DNA of 64,000 nt from Phenylobacterium sp. Its GTDB lineage: Bacteria > Pseudomonadota > Alphaproteobacteria > Caulobacterales > Caulobacteraceae. Position numbers and translations under genes: made by a program. The notes below the pieces were generated by a model. It worked only from the letters and a program-made list of their open reading frames with translations. It was not told the origin of the DNA and ran no database searches. The DNA is taken from the NCBI RefSeq assembly GCF_019636135.1, contig NZ_JAHBYD010000003.1:185613-249612 (forward strand). The letters run 5' to 3'. Positions 32,946-42,411 of the stretch are shown piece by piece (the stretch's first letter is position 1; every line of letters starts with the position of its first letter).

Positions 32946-34010
32946 ATGCCGAACCCTCCCGAGATCGAGATCGCCGGCCGCAGGATCGGAGCGGGGCATG
33001 AGCCCTACGTGATCTGCGAGCTCAGCGGGAACCACAACGGCAGCCTGGACCGGGCGCTGGCCATGGTCGACGCGGCGGCCGACACCGGCTGCGACGCCAT
33101 CAAGATCCAGACCTACACCGCCGACACCATCACGATGGACGTCGACCGGCCGGAGTTCAAGATCCACGGCGGGCTCTGGGACGGGCGCAGCCTCTACGAG
33201 CTCTACCAGGAGGCGCACACGCCGTTCGAGTGGCACGCTGCCATCTTCGAGCGCGCCAGGACGCGCGGCGTCACGATCTTCTCCAGCCCCTTCGACGAGA
33301 CGGCGGTGGACCTGCTCGCGGGCCTGGACGCGCCGGCCTACAAGATCGCCTCGTTCGAGGCGGTGGACCTGCCGCTGATCCGCTATGCGGCCTCCAAGGG
33401 CAAGCCGCTGATCATCTCCACCGGCATGGCCAACCTGGCCGAGATCGAGACCGCGCGCGACACGGCGCTGGCGGCCGGCGCGCCCGGCGTGGTGATGCTC
33501 CATTGCGTCTCCAGCTATCCGGCCACCTTCGCCGACGCCAACGTGCGCACCGTGACCGACATGGCCCAGCGGTTCGACTGCCCGATCGGGCTCTCCGACC
33601 ACACGCCGGGGACGGCGGCTTCGGTGGCCGCCGTGGCGATGGGCGCCAGCGTCATCGAGAAGCACTTCACGCTGGCCCGCGCGGACGGCGGGCCGGACGC
33701 GGCGTTCAGCCTGGAGCCGGCCGAGTTCAAGGCGCTCTGCGACGACACCAAGGCCGCCTGGGCGGCCCTGGGCCGCGCGCACTACGACGTGCTGGGTTCG
33801 GAGCGCGGGTCGCTGCTGTTCCGCCGCTCGCTCTACGTGACCGCCGACGTGAGGGCCGGCGAGCCGCTGACGCGCGCCAACGTCCGCTCGATCCGGCCGG
33901 GCAACGGCCTGGCGCCCGCGCACTTCGACGAGGTGCTGGGCCGGAGGGCGAAGCGCGACCTCGCCCGGGGCGAGCCGCTGGCCTGGGACATGCTGGCGTC
34001 GCGGGACTGA
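32946..34010 (+). CDS. NeuB/PseI-family sugar acid synthase
   Basis: A 354-residue protein, an N-acetylneuraminate/pseudaminate synthase type enzyme that condenses phosphoenolpyruvate with a deoxyhexosamine sugar. It has CELSGNHNGSLDRAL near the N-terminus, DAIKIQTYTADTIT, the strand IASFEAVDLPLIRY, GLSDHTPGTAASVAAVAMGA and EKHFTL. The C-terminal 60 residues form a SAF (antifreeze-like) domain (SLYVTADVRAGEPL). PseI is more likely than NeuB given Caulobacterales flagellin glycosylation, but no other pse gene is near. Confidence 0.8.
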   Translation: MPNPPEIEIAGRRIGAGHEPYVICELSGNHNGSLDRALAMVDAAADTGCDAIKIQTYTADTITMDVDRPEFKIHGGLWDGRSLYELYQEAHTPFEWHAAIFERARTRGVTIFSSPFDETAVDLLAGLDAPAYKIASFEAVDLPLIRYAASKGKPLIISTGMANLAEIETARDTALAAGAPGVVMLHCVSSYPATFADANVRTVTDMAQRFDCPIGLSDHTPGTAASVAAVAMGASVIEKHFTLARADGGPDAAFSLEPAEFKALCDDTKAAWAALGRAHYDVLGSERGSLLFRRSLYVTADVRAGEPLTRANVRSIRPGNGLAPAHFDEVLGRRAKRDLARGEPLAWDMLASRD

Positions 34011-34028
34011 GAACGTCGCGGACCCCGC

Positions 34029-34433
34029 TCAGGGCGTCGCGCCCTTCCGCGTCCAGGTCTTCAGGCTTTCGAGATAGGCCAGGAGCTCGTCATACGCCTT
34101 CCGGGAGCCGTAGGCGCAGCCGGTCGTGGTGACGCCCTTGGCGGCCCGCTGCATCAGGATGGCGGGGTGGGCGGGCGAGCCGGGGCGGGTGATCAGATAG
34201 GAGACCCGGCCGTCGGGGCTGGAATAGTAGCTGTAGGGCTCGGCGCCGACCACGCCGGCGGGCACGAGCCCCTCCTGGCCGGTGATGTCGACCACCTGGT
34301 CCTCGAAGGAAGCGTCGCAGTCGGGGCTCATGTAGACGACCGGCCGATCCGCATCGTTGGCGGACGGCTTCGAGCAGGCGGCGAGGGCCAGGGCGGCGGC
34401 CAGGACGGCCGGCGGCGCGACCCGCGGGCGCAT
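34029..34433 (-). CDS. Hypothetical lipoprotein
   Basis: A 134-residue lipoprotein: a signal peptide with LAAC-S lipobox (Cys20), then a domain with two Cys (SPDCDASFED and TTTGCAYGS). The start is two bases beyond the purS stop, so it is co-transcribed with purC-purS. purQ would be expected here in many relatives. No known family. Confidence 0.6.
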   Translation of the reverse strand: MRPRVAPPAVLAAALALAACSKPSANDADRPVVYMSPDCDASFEDQVVDITGQEGLVPAGVVGAEPYSYYSSPDGRVSYLITRPGSPAHPAILMQRAAKGVTTTGCAYGSRKAYDELLAYLESLKTWTRKGATP

Positions 34434-34435
34434 CC

Positions 34436-34675
34436 TCAGGCCAGCTCCACCCGGTAGCTTTCGATCACGGTGTTGGCGAGGAGCTTCTCGCACATGGCCT
34501 TGACCTCGGCCTCGGCGGCCGCGGCGTCGGCGGCCTTCAGGTCGAACTCGATGGTGCGCCCGACGCGGACATGTTCGACGCCGCTCCAGCCGAGGCCGTG
34601 CAGCGCCTGTTCGACCGCCTTGCCCTGGACGTCGAGGACGCCGGGCTTCAGGAACACGTGGACTTTCGCGCGCAC
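34436..34675 (-). CDS. purS: Phosphoribosylformylglycinamidine synthase subunit PurS
   Basis: A 79-residue protein with the PurS fold and sequence: KVHVFLKPGVLDVQGKAVEQ and VRVGRTIEFDL. It is the small bridging subunit that, with PurQ and PurL, converts FGAR to FGAM in purine synthesis. It starts at a GTG that overlaps the purC stop by one base (TAGTG). Confidence 0.9.
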   Translation of the reverse strand: MRAKVHVFLKPGVLDVQGKAVEQALHGLGWSGVEHVRVGRTIEFDLKAADAAAAEAEVKAMCEKLLANTVIESYRVELA

Positions 34676-35430
34676 TAGTGGAGGCCCCCCTGAATCACGG
34701 TGGGCATCTCCTTCATGATCCCCAGGCGGCGCGCAACCTCGGTGTAGCTCTCGATGACGTTGCCGAGGTCGCGGCGGAAGCGGTCCTTGTCCAGCTTCTC
34801 GTTCGTCGCCGAATCCCAGAGGCGGCAGCTATCGGGGCTGATCTCGTCGGCCAGGATCACGCGGGCGAAGTCGTTCTCCCACACGCGGCCGAACTCGACC
34901 TTGAAGTCCACGAGCGTGATGCCGACGCCCCCGAAGAGGCCGGTCAGGAAGTCGTTCACCCGCAGGGTGAGCGCCATCATGTCGTCGATCTCCTGGGTCG
35001 AGGCCCAGTTGAAGGCGGTGATGTGCTCCTCCGAGACCATCGGGTCGTGGAGCTTGTCGTCCTTCAGGTAGAACTCGATGATCGAGCGCGGCAGCGGCTG
35101 GCCCTCGGGGATGCCGTAGCGCGTGGAGAGCGAGCCGGCCGCGACGTTGCGGCACACCACCTCCAGCGGGATGATCTCGACCTCCTTGATGAGCTGCTCG
35201 CGCAGGTTCAGGCGCTTGATGAAGTGGTTCTGAACCCCGATCGAGTTCAGCTTCGTCATGATGTATTCGCTGATCCGGTTGTTGATGACGCCCTTGCCCT
35301 CCAGGACGGCCTTCTTGGTCGCGTCGAAGGCGGTGGTGTCGTCCTTGAAGTACTGGATCAGAGTCCCGGGCTCGGGCCCCTCATAGAGGATCTTGGCCTT
35401 GCCCTCGTAGATCTTCTTGCGGCGGGTCAT
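34675..35430 (-). CDS. purC: SAICAR synthetase
   Basis: A 251-residue protein: [14 protein letters not shown] at the N-terminus, [16 protein letters not shown], and [10 protein letters not shown] then [14 protein letters not shown], the two signature regions of PurC. It ligates aspartate to CAIR in purine synthesis. The start at MTRRKK has GGAGAAGG eight bases upstream; an ATG six codons earlier is the alternative. First gene of a purC-purS-lipoprotein transcript and divergent from the zeta-inhibitor gene. Confidence 0.95.
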   Translation of the reverse strand: MTRRKKIYEGKAKILYEGPEPGTLIQYFKDDTTAFDATKKAVLEGKGVINNRISEYIMTKLNSIGVQNHFIKRLNLREQLIKEVEIIPLEVVCRNVAAGSLSTRYGIPEGQPLPRSIIEFYLKDDKLHDPMVSEEHITAFNWASTQEIDDMMALTLRVNDFLTGLFGGVGITLVDFKVEFGRVWENDFARVILADEISPDSCRLWDSATNEKLDKDRFRRDLGNVIESYTEVARRLGIMKEMPTVIQGGLH

Positions 35431-35668
35431 CTTCGGAGCCTTCTCCATGGGGCGAGGACTAATCCTGCGTCGGCAAAACGAAAATCGCGCGCGACTGATC
35501 CTCCGCGCGCGGGTCCGACTCGGCCTCTCGCCCCCATTCAGGCGCGGCAAAAATAGCGAAAGCGCCCCGGTTCCGCAAACCGCCGCACGGATGCCGCTTT
35601 CCATTGCTTGGCCCGCCTGCGCGCGATATGGGATCGCCCGCTCCCACGAGTTTTGCCCCCAGGACCCG

Positions 35669-35992
35669 ATGACGACCTTCGACGAACGCGAACAGGGCTT
35701 CGAGAAGAAGTTCGCCCTCGACCAGGAGCAGGAGTTCAAGGCGCACGCCCGGCGCAACCGCGCGCTGGGGCAGTGGGCCGCCGGCCTGATGGGCCTGCAG
35801 GCGCCCCACGTGGACGAATACGCCAAGGCCGTCGTGAAGTCGGACTTCGAGCTGCCCGGCGACGACGACGTGTTCCGCAAGGTGTTCGAGGACCTGAAGG
35901 GCGCCGGCGTGGCCGTGTCCGAAGGCGAGGTCCGCATGAAGATGGCCGAGCTGCTGGCGCAGGCCCGCGAGAGCGTGAAGAGCGGGCAGTAG
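35669..35992 (+). CDS. ATPase inhibitor zeta subunit (DUF1476)
   Basis: A 107-residue helical protein: [20 protein letters not shown] at the N-terminus is the inhibitory segment, and [19 protein letters not shown] follows. This is the alphaproteobacterial zeta subunit that blocks reverse ATP hydrolysis by F1Fo-ATP synthase. AGGA lies five bases before the ATG. Divergent from purC, a neighbourhood I associate with Caulobacterales. Confidence 0.85.
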   Translation: MTTFDEREQGFEKKFALDQEQEFKAHARRNRALGQWAAGLMGLQAPHVDEYAKAVVKSDFELPGDDDVFRKVFEDLKGAGVAVSEGEVRMKMAELLAQARESVKSGQ

Positions 35993-36007
35993 CCGCTTGC
36001 CCGCCCG

Positions 36008-36343
36008 TCAGGGGCGGGCGAGGTATGCCGTGCTGACCTTCTTCGGCACGATCTGGGTCCAGGCTTCCAGCACGAGGCTGGCGAGTTCCGCCTCGTCGAG
36101 GCGGGCGATCTCCACATAGCTCCAGTAGACGGTGGCGACCGGGCATTTGCTGAAGGTCTCGGGCCGGATCTCGAACAGGAGTTCCTGGTGGCCCTTGTCC
36201 AGCTTCATGATCACCCGGCCGTCGATGGCGAGCGCGAAGCTCTTCGTGCCGACGTTGAACCAGGGATCGCCCTTGTAGGCGACCTCGTGGGCGCCGGGCA
36301 GGGCCAGGGCGAGGCGGCGGAGGTCGTCGATCGTGGTCGCGAT
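36008..36343 (-). CDS. YjbR/MmcQ-like protein with a non-canonical start
   Basis: About 111 residues. It reads [71 protein letters not shown], as in the YjbR (double wing) family. No ATG, GTG or TTG exists between the purB stop and the conserved N-terminus. An AUC codon lies six bases after a GGAGG site and is my proposed start. Function is unknown. It may be coupled to purB, whose stop is 20 bases upstream. Confidence 0.65.
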   Translation of the reverse strand: MATTIDDLRRLALALPGAHEVAYKGDPWFNVGTKSFALAIDGRVIMKLDKGHQELLFEIRPETFSKCPVATVYWSYVEIARLDEAELASLVLEAWTQIVPKKVSTAYLARP

Positions 36344-36363
36344 GACGGGCCTCCGTTCCGGCT

Positions 36364-37689
36364 CTACTCGGCCGCCGCCCTGGCGTGGGCGTCCTCGCCG
36401 AACACGCGGGCGAAGATGCGGTCGACGTTCTTGAAGTGGTAGTCGAGGTCGAACAGGTCCTCGAGTTCGGCGTCCGAGAGGGCGATCTCCGGGTCGGCCT
36501 TCAGGAAGTCGAGGAAGGCGCCTTCGCCGCGCCAGACCTTCATGGCGTTGCGCTGGACGGCGGCGTAGCTGGCTTCCCGGGAGAGGCCCTTCTGGGTCAG
36601 GCCCAGCAGCACGCGCTGCGAATGCACCAGGCCGCCCAGGCGGTCGAGGTTCTTCGCCATGTTCTGCGGATAGACCACGAGGCGCTCGATCAGGCCGGCG
36701 AGACGGCGGAGCGCGAAGTCCAGGTGGACCGTGGCGTCGGGGCAGATGCCGCGTTCGACCGACGAGTGGCTGATGTCGCGCTCGTGCCACAGCGCGACGT
36801 TCTCCAGCGCCGGCGTCACCGCCGAGCGGACCAGGCGGGCGAGGCCCGTCAGGTTCTCGGTGAGGATCGGGTTGCGCTTGTGCGGCATGGCCGACGAACC
36901 CTTCTGGCCCGGATCGAACGGCTCCTCGGCCTCCAGCACCTCGGTGCGCTGCAGGTGGCGGATCTCGATCGCGATGCGCTCGACGGAGCTGGCGACCACG
37001 GCCAGGGCGGCGAAGTAGGCCGCATGGCGGTCGCGGGGGATCACCTGCGTCGAGACGGGCTCGACCGCCAGGCCCAGCTTGTCGGCGACGTAGGCCTCCA
37101 CCTCGGGCGAGACGTTGGCGAATGTGCCGACGGCGCCGGAGATGGCGCAGGTGGCGATCTCGAACTTCGCCATGGCCAGCCGCTCCTTGGCGCGCTGGAA
37201 CTCGGCGTAGTGGCCGGCGAGCTTGAGGCCGAAGGTGGTGGGCTCGGCGTGGATGGCGTGGCTGCGCCCCACGGTGGGCGTGAAGCGGTGCTCGTAGGCG
37301 CGCGTCTTCAGCGCCGCCAGGACCATGTCGACGTCCTCGATCAGGAGGTCGGTGGCGCGGCTGAGCTGGACGGCGAGCGCCGTGTCGTTGACGTCGGACG
37401 AGGTCATGCCCTGGTGCAGGAAGCGCGCCTCGGGGCCGACGATCTCGGTGACGTGGGTGAGGAAAGCGATGACGTCGTGCTTCACCTCGCGCTCGATCTC
37501 GTCGATGCGCTCGGCGTTCCAGATGGCGCCCTTGCCCTTCTCCCAGATGACCCGCGCGGCCTCCTTCGGGATGACGCCGAGGTCGGCCATCGCGTCGGCC
37601 GCATGGGCCTCGATCTCGAACATGATCGAAAAGCGCGTCTGGGGGCTCCAGACGTCGGCGGCTTCCTTGCGGGTGTAGCGGGGGATCAT
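36364..37689 (-). CDS. purB: Adenylosuccinate lyase
   Basis: A 441-residue member of the fumarase/aspartase superfamily. Landmarks are MIPRYTRKEAADVWSPQTRF, HQGMTSSDVNDTALA, VGRSHAIHAEPTTFGLKLAG and the signature GSSAMPHKRNP. It acts twice in purine synthesis, splitting SAICAR and adenylosuccinate. The ATG ten codons into the open frame was chosen because it begins the conserved sequence. Confidence 0.95.
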   Translation of the reverse strand: MIPRYTRKEAADVWSPQTRFSIMFEIEAHAADAMADLGVIPKEAARVIWEKGKGAIWNAERIDEIEREVKHDVIAFLTHVTEIVGPEARFLHQGMTSSDVNDTALAVQLSRATDLLIEDVDMVLAALKTRAYEHRFTPTVGRSHAIHAEPTTFGLKLAGHYAEFQRAKERLAMAKFEIATCAISGAVGTFANVSPEVEAYVADKLGLAVEPVSTQVIPRDRHAAYFAALAVVASSVERIAIEIRHLQRTEVLEAEEPFDPGQKGSSAMPHKRNPILTENLTGLARLVRSAVTPALENVALWHERDISHSSVERGICPDATVHLDFALRRLAGLIERLVVYPQNMAKNLDRLGGLVHSQRVLLGLTQKGLSREASYAAVQRNAMKVWRGEGAFLDFLKADPEIALSDAELEDLFDLDYHFKNVDRIFARVFGEDAHARAAAE

Positions 37690-37799
37690 GGGCGCGGTGT
37701 CTGACGACAGTCCGCCCATGTCAACCTTGCCAGAGGGGGCGGGGCGCCCTGCCGCGTCCCGCTCGGGTCAACCTCTTGCGAACGCGGCGCTCGTCGCCC

Positions 37800-38462
37800 T
37801 CAGGCGGCGAGGGCGCGGCGGCGGCGGAACATCGTCCCCGTCATGCCGAAACCGCCGATCATCAGCGCCCAGGTCGCGGGTTCGGGCACCACGGCGCTGA
37901 AGCCGGGGCCGAGGTCCGAGGGCTGTTGGTTCCGGTCGCCGCCGTCTTCCTGCGCGAAGCTCGGGCCTTCGTCGCCGTTCTGGCCGCTCGGGCCAGGGCC
38001 GTCCTCGGTGGGGCTGGACCGCGAGCTGGACGTCCGCCGGAAGCTGCCGCCGCCCGTGGTGTCGGGAACGTCGATCTGCAGCACCAGCATCAGGTCGCCG
38101 TCCTCCGGGTTCCAGGTGAAGTTCTCGCCCCAGAAGTTCAGCTCGTCACCGGCGATGCCGCCCATGGTGTAGCTGCCCCAGGTTCCGATCTCCTGGCCGT
38201 TGATCTGGAACGAGAGCCGGAAGGTCTGCCCGTCCAGGTCGCCGAGGATCGAGCGGGCCAGCGCGAGCTGGCTCACGGTGATCGGGCCGCCGGCGCCGTT
38301 CGCCGACCAGGTGTGGGTGAAGGAGCCCTGGCTGAAGCAGTTCGATGCGCCGCAGGCGTCGCTCCAGCCGGCGTTCACCGTCACTGCGCCCGCAGGCGCA
38401 GCCGCGGCCGCCAGGGCCAAAGCCCCGATGGCGGCCGGAATCGTCTTGTTGAGCCCGCTCAT
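37800..38462 (-). CDS. PEP-CTERM (PEPxxWA) exported protein 1 of a tandem pair
   Basis: A 220-residue protein with a signal peptide (to about residue 27, APAGA-V). The sorting tail is VPEPATWALMIGGFGMTGTM then RRRR. The middle has a conserved paired-Cys region (SDACGASNCFSQGSF) and SILGDLDGQTFRLSFQING, GTWGSYTM, similar to the downstream gene. A Pro/Ser/Asp-rich segment precedes the tail. Exosortase substrate probably anchored or released at the surface. Confidence 0.8.
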   Translation of the reverse strand: MSGLNKTIPAAIGALALAAAAAPAGAVTVNAGWSDACGASNCFSQGSFTHTWSANGAGGPITVSQLALARSILGDLDGQTFRLSFQINGQEIGTWGSYTMGGIAGDELNFWGENFTWNPEDGDLMLVLQIDVPDTTGGGSFRRTSSSRSSPTEDGPGPSGQNGDEGPSFAQEDGGDRNQQPSDLGPGFSAVVPEPATWALMIGGFGMTGTMFRRRRALAA

Positions 38463-38557
38463 GTGTCCGCACCCATCTGTCGAGTCGATGACAAACAAGC
38501 GCGACCATAGGTGGCGCCGCAAGGGCTCACCCCGCACGGGCGAGCACTATTCTCCCG

Positions 38558-39247
38558 TTAAGGGAAAATTTCTCCTACTTTAAGTGGCGCTAGGCGCCGG
38601 GTGCGGCGCAAAGCGGCGCCGGCGCCCAGGAAGCCCGCGACCATGAGCGTCCAGGCGGCCGGTTCAGGCACCGCGATCACGGCCGGCCGGACGTCGGCGG
38701 GGGTCAGGATGGCGGGCATGACGGGCGCGACGAGGGCGCTGCCGCCCGCGACCTGCGGGCCGCTGTTCGTCCAGGCCCCGATACCGCCCGAGAGGCCGCC
38801 CCCGCCCCCGAAGAAGCCGCCGCCGGCGCCGGCCCTGTCGGGGATCATGAGCTCGAGGTTGAGCGTCAGCGCGCCCATCGAATCGTCCCAGTCGAACGAC
38901 TTGCCGCCGAGGACGACCACATCGCCCGAGAGCACGGCCACGGTGAAGGCGCCCCAGCTCCCGACGGTGTCGCCCGCGGCGTTCCGGAAGCTCACCCTGA
39001 CGGCGTAGTCCTGCAGGGTTCCCAGCAGGCTGCGGTCCAGCGCCAGCGCGCCGATCGAGGCGCCGCCCTGGAAGTCGGCCGCGGACCAGGTGCGCTGGTA
39101 GGTGCGCTGGGTGTCGCTGAAGCAGCCCGTCGTGGCGCAGAGGCTCGACGGATTGACGCGTAGCACGGTGGCCGCCTCAGCGGCCGAACCCGCGGAGATC
39201 GCGCACGCCGCAGCGGCGAAGAAGGCGAGCCCGAAGCTCCGATGCAT
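38558..39247 (-). CDS. PEP-CTERM (PEPxxWA) exported protein 2 of a tandem pair
   Basis: A 229-residue paralogue of the next gene downstream. It has a signal peptide (to about residue 25), the paired-Cys block SSLCATTGCFSDTQRTYQRT, and SLLGTLQDYAVRVSFRN, GSWGAFTV. The sorting tail is VPEPAAWTLMVAGFLGAGAA then RRTRR, with A for T in the motif. A Gly-rich loop (GGGFFGGGGG) is specific to this copy. The pair probably arose by tandem duplication. Confidence 0.8.
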   Translation of the reverse strand: MHRSFGLAFFAAAACAISAGSAAEAATVLRVNPSSLCATTGCFSDTQRTYQRTWSAADFQGGASIGALALDRSLLGTLQDYAVRVSFRNAAGDTVGSWGAFTVAVLSGDVVVLGGKSFDWDDSMGALTLNLELMIPDRAGAGGGFFGGGGGLSGGIGAWTNSGPQVAGGSALVAPVMPAILTPADVRPAVIAVPEPAAWTLMVAGFLGAGAALRRTRRLAPLKVGEIFP

Positions 39248-39367
39248 ATGTCAGCCCCACTCAAGTCCGGATGTGCGATCCCCCATATCGCCCACAACTC
39301 GCCAGGGTTGCGGTTGGTTGCAAGGACGAAGCGCGGCTGACGAAATATTTGCGCGGCGCCGCCCGCC

Positions 39368-40843
39368 TCAGCCCGCCTTGGCCGCCTGCGCGCGGGCGAT
39401 GTCCCTGGGCAGGGTGATGGCCGCCAGGAGGTAATGCACGCCGGCCCAGGCGTAGATCAGCAGGTTGGAGACGATGCCCGAGCGCGTGCCCTCGTTCATC
39501 GCCGCCTTGCAGGCCGCCGCGAGCTCGGCCGGCGACCCGTCCGGCGCGTTGCCGCCCGGGCAGGCGGTCAGGAAGTCGCCCGCCATCCCCCTGGCCGTGA
39601 AGGCGGCCCGCGCGAACTGGTCGATGCACCAGCCGCAGAACGGAGGTCCGAAGCCGAGCGCGATCAGGTTCAGCACGAAGAACATCAGCGCCACGGCGGT
39701 CGCGCGCATGCGCGTGTCCATGGCGTTCTGCACCACCCCGAAGGTCGGGCCGAGGTAGGTGTAGTGCAGCACGCCGGGGACCAGCAGGATGGCGTAGGCC
39801 ATCTGCCAGCTCTCGCGCGTGTAGGCGTAGATGTAGATCGGCGTGGCCAGGATCAGGCCGATCGCCGGCACCAGGGCGTACCAGCGCAGCGAGCGCTTCG
39901 AGGCCCAGTCGGTGAGGAACCCGCCCAGCAGCGTGCCGGCGCCGTTCGAGACGCCCGCCACCAGGCCGCCCACCAGGCCCACCACCGCCAGGCCCAGCCC
40001 GAACTCGCGCACGAAGTAGGCCGGCGCGTAGTTGCCGGTCCCGTAGCCGGCGAAGCTGGCCATGGTGATGCCGGCGATCATGTGGAACATGCCCCAGCTC
40101 CCGAACAGCCGCTTGCCGACGGCGAGGATCGAGGGCGGGGCTTCGGCCGGCGCCGCGCTGGGCGCCCCGGCCTCCGACGCCTCCTGGCCCAGCGCCGCCG
40201 GCGGCTCGTCCGCCAGCGCCAGTTGCCGGTCGGCCCAGCCGCGCGGCGGCTCCTTGACGAAGAGCTTGATGGAGATCGCCACCAGCAGGCCCGGCACGCC
40301 CACGGCCATGAAGGCCGCCTGCCACGACAGGTTCTCGGCGATCCACCCGCCGGCCATCGCCCCGAACATGGTGCCGAGCGGAATGCCGAACGCGTAGATC
40401 GACAGCGCCGAGGCGCGCTTCTTCGGCTCGAAGTAGTCGCTGATCAGCGAGTGCGCCGGCGGCGACAGGCCCGCCTCGCCCACGCCGACGCCCACCCGGA
40501 AGAGCAGGAGCTGCACGTAGCTCGTCGCCGTGCCGCAGAGCGCGGTGAACGCGCTCCAGATGACGATGGCGACGGCGATGATGTTCACCCGGCTCGTCCG
40601 CTCGGCCAGCCGCGCGATCGGGATGCCCAGCGTCGTGTAGAGCAGCGCGAACGACAGCCCGCCCAGCCAGCCGAGCTGCTGGTCGGTGAGCTTCAGGTCG
40701 ACTTTGATCGCCTGGCCGATGGTGGAGATGATCGTCCGGTCGACGAAATTGAACGTGTAGGCCAGCACGAGCAGCCACAGCACCGCGTTGCGGTAGCCGG
40801 CGGAGTAGGCGGGGGTGCTGGAGGTGGTGGCCGCTGAACTCAT
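39368..40843 (-). CDS. MFS transporter (spinster-like)
   Basis: A 491-residue protein with about twelve membrane segments. Its start (VLWLLVLAYTFNFVDRTIIS) and the motif RLAERTSRVNIIAVAIVIWS between helices 2 and 3 match the Spns/major-facilitator group. A long loop rich in Pro/Ala/Glu sits in the middle. The next upstream genes on the same strand are two adenylate-forming enzymes and a related transporter. It may export or import a product of them. Substrate unknown. Confidence 0.8.
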   Translation of the reverse strand: MSSAATTSSTPAYSAGYRNAVLWLLVLAYTFNFVDRTIISTIGQAIKVDLKLTDQQLGWLGGLSFALLYTTLGIPIARLAERTSRVNIIAVAIVIWSAFTALCGTATSYVQLLLFRVGVGVGEAGLSPPAHSLISDYFEPKKRASALSIYAFGIPLGTMFGAMAGGWIAENLSWQAAFMAVGVPGLLVAISIKLFVKEPPRGWADRQLALADEPPAALGQEASEAGAPSAAPAEAPPSILAVGKRLFGSWGMFHMIAGITMASFAGYGTGNYAPAYFVREFGLGLAVVGLVGGLVAGVSNGAGTLLGGFLTDWASKRSLRWYALVPAIGLILATPIYIYAYTRESWQMAYAILLVPGVLHYTYLGPTFGVVQNAMDTRMRATAVALMFFVLNLIALGFGPPFCGWCIDQFARAAFTARGMAGDFLTACPGGNAPDGSPAELAAACKAAMNEGTRSGIVSNLLIYAWAGVHYLLAAITLPRDIARAQAAKAG

Positions 40844-40956
40844 CTGACACGCATTCCCCGTTTCGACTCACCCGCCCGGCGGGCCGCCCTTGTCGGCGCG
40901 GACGTTAGCGGGCGTTTCGAAGGGGCGGTAGGGGGGCTGCCGTGGGGGCGCCGCCG

Positions 40957-42408
40957 TCAGGGTTTGGCGCGGGCTGAGAGGAGGCGGGCGCGGAGGGTGG
41001 CGCGGTCGACCTTGCCCATGGCGTTGCGGGGGATCTCGTCGGTCCAGGCGAGGCGGAGCGGGGGGAGGTCCGGGACGGCGGCGAGGTGGCGGATGAGGCG
41101 GTCGCGGTCGAAGTCCGGGGCGGCGGTGACGGCGAGCCAGGCCTGGTCGAGGCCGTCGTCGCCGGGGGCGGCGAAGCCGGCGGCGTCGAGCACGCCTTCC
41201 ACCTCCAGGGCGGGGGTCTCGAGCCGGTGGGGCATGAACTTGCGGCCGCCGAGGTTCATGCGCTCGTCGAGGCGGCCCTCGATGACGAGGCGGCCGTCGG
41301 GGAGCCGGCGGCCGAGGTCGCCGGTGCGGTAGGCGCCGGTCGTCGGGTCGAAGCGGGCGGCGGTGGCGGCGGGGTCGTCCAGGTAGCCCGGCGCGGTGCG
41401 GGTGGAGCGGACGACGATCTCGCCGGACCGCCCGTCGGGCAGCGGGCGGCCGTCGTCGCCCACGATCTCCACATGGGCCGAGGCCGGGACGTGGCCGACC
41501 GCGCCGGGGACGTCGGCCAGGGCGGCGGCGGGGCCGGCGGCGATGCGGTTGGACTCGGTCGCGCCGTAGCCGTGCCAGACGTCGGGGGTGAGGCGCAGCA
41601 GGGCCTCGCGGGCGAGGGCCGGCGGCAGGGCCGAGCCGCCGACCTGCAGACGCCAGCCGGGGCGCGGCCGGAAGCCGTCGGGGAGCCAGGTCAGCAGGTT
41701 GCGGAGCTGGATGGGGGTGAGGACGCAGACGCCCTGGCCGTGGGCCTCCATGAGGGCGGGCAGGGTCTCCAGCGTCATGCCGGCGGCGACCGTGGCGCCC
41801 ACCGACCAGGCGGCGACGGCGAGGCCGAAGCCCATCAGGCTGTCGGGGCCGGTCAGCGGGACCCAGACGCCGAGCTTGCCGGGGCCGTAGATGCGCAGCG
41901 CGGTGAGGGTGGCGATCTCCAGCCGGCTCCAGGTGAAGCCGACGCGCTTGGGGGCGGCGGTGGTGCCGGAGGAGAGCTGGACGCGGACGAGGGCGTCCGG
42001 GTCGGGTGCAAGGCGCGGCAGCGGTTCGTGGGGGGCGGCGAGCGCGGCGGCGACCTGCTCGCGGGTCAGGACGATGGCGTCCGGGGGCGGCGGGGCGTCG
42101 GCGTCGAGGCCGTAGACGAGGCGGCGCGCGGCGGCGTGGTCGTCGTAGGGGGCCGAGGCGACGCCCAGGCGGGCCAGGGCGCAGAGGGCGACGCGGCCGA
42201 CGTAGGCGTCGGCGACGGCGAGCGAGACGGCGCCCCGGCCCGGGGCGAGACCGAACTCGGTGGCCAGGAGGCGGCCGAGCCGGTCGATGTCGGCGTCGAA
42301 GCGGGCGTAGCTGACGGTGGCGAAAGCCTGCGGCGGCCGGCCGGGCAGGATCACGGCGGGCGCGCGCGGACGCCAGGCGGCGCCGTCGCGGATGTAGCCG
42401 TCGAACAT
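40957..42408 (-). CDS. AMP-binding (adenylate-forming) enzyme, copy 2
   Basis: A 483-residue enzyme of the acyl-CoA synthetase/NRPS adenylation class. Core motifs: A3 LSSGTTAAPKRV (a variant lacking the usual Gly), A5 YGATES, A7 YRTGDLGRRL, A8 GRLDERMNLGGRK and A10 IPRNAMGKVDR with the catalytic Lys. It would activate a carboxylic acid as acyl-AMP; the substrate is not predictable. It starts three bases after the stop of its paralogue. No carrier protein domain is attached. Confidence 0.75.
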   Translation of the reverse strand: MFDGYIRDGAAWRPRAPAVILPGRPPQAFATVSYARFDADIDRLGRLLATEFGLAPGRGAVSLAVADAYVGRVALCALARLGVASAPYDDHAAARRLVYGLDADAPPPPDAIVLTREQVAAALAAPHEPLPRLAPDPDALVRVQLSSGTTAAPKRVGFTWSRLEIATLTALRIYGPGKLGVWVPLTGPDSLMGFGLAVAAWSVGATVAAGMTLETLPALMEAHGQGVCVLTPIQLRNLLTWLPDGFRPRPGWRLQVGGSALPPALAREALLRLTPDVWHGYGATESNRIAAGPAAALADVPGAVGHVPASAHVEIVGDDGRPLPDGRSGEIVVRSTRTAPGYLDDPAATAARFDPTTGAYRTGDLGRRLPDGRLVIEGRLDERMNLGGRKFMPHRLETPALEVEGVLDAAGFAAPGDDGLDQAWLAVTAAPDFDRDRLIRHLAAVPDLPPLRLAWTDEIPRNAMGKVDRATLRARLLSARAKP

Positions 42409-42411
42409 GCG

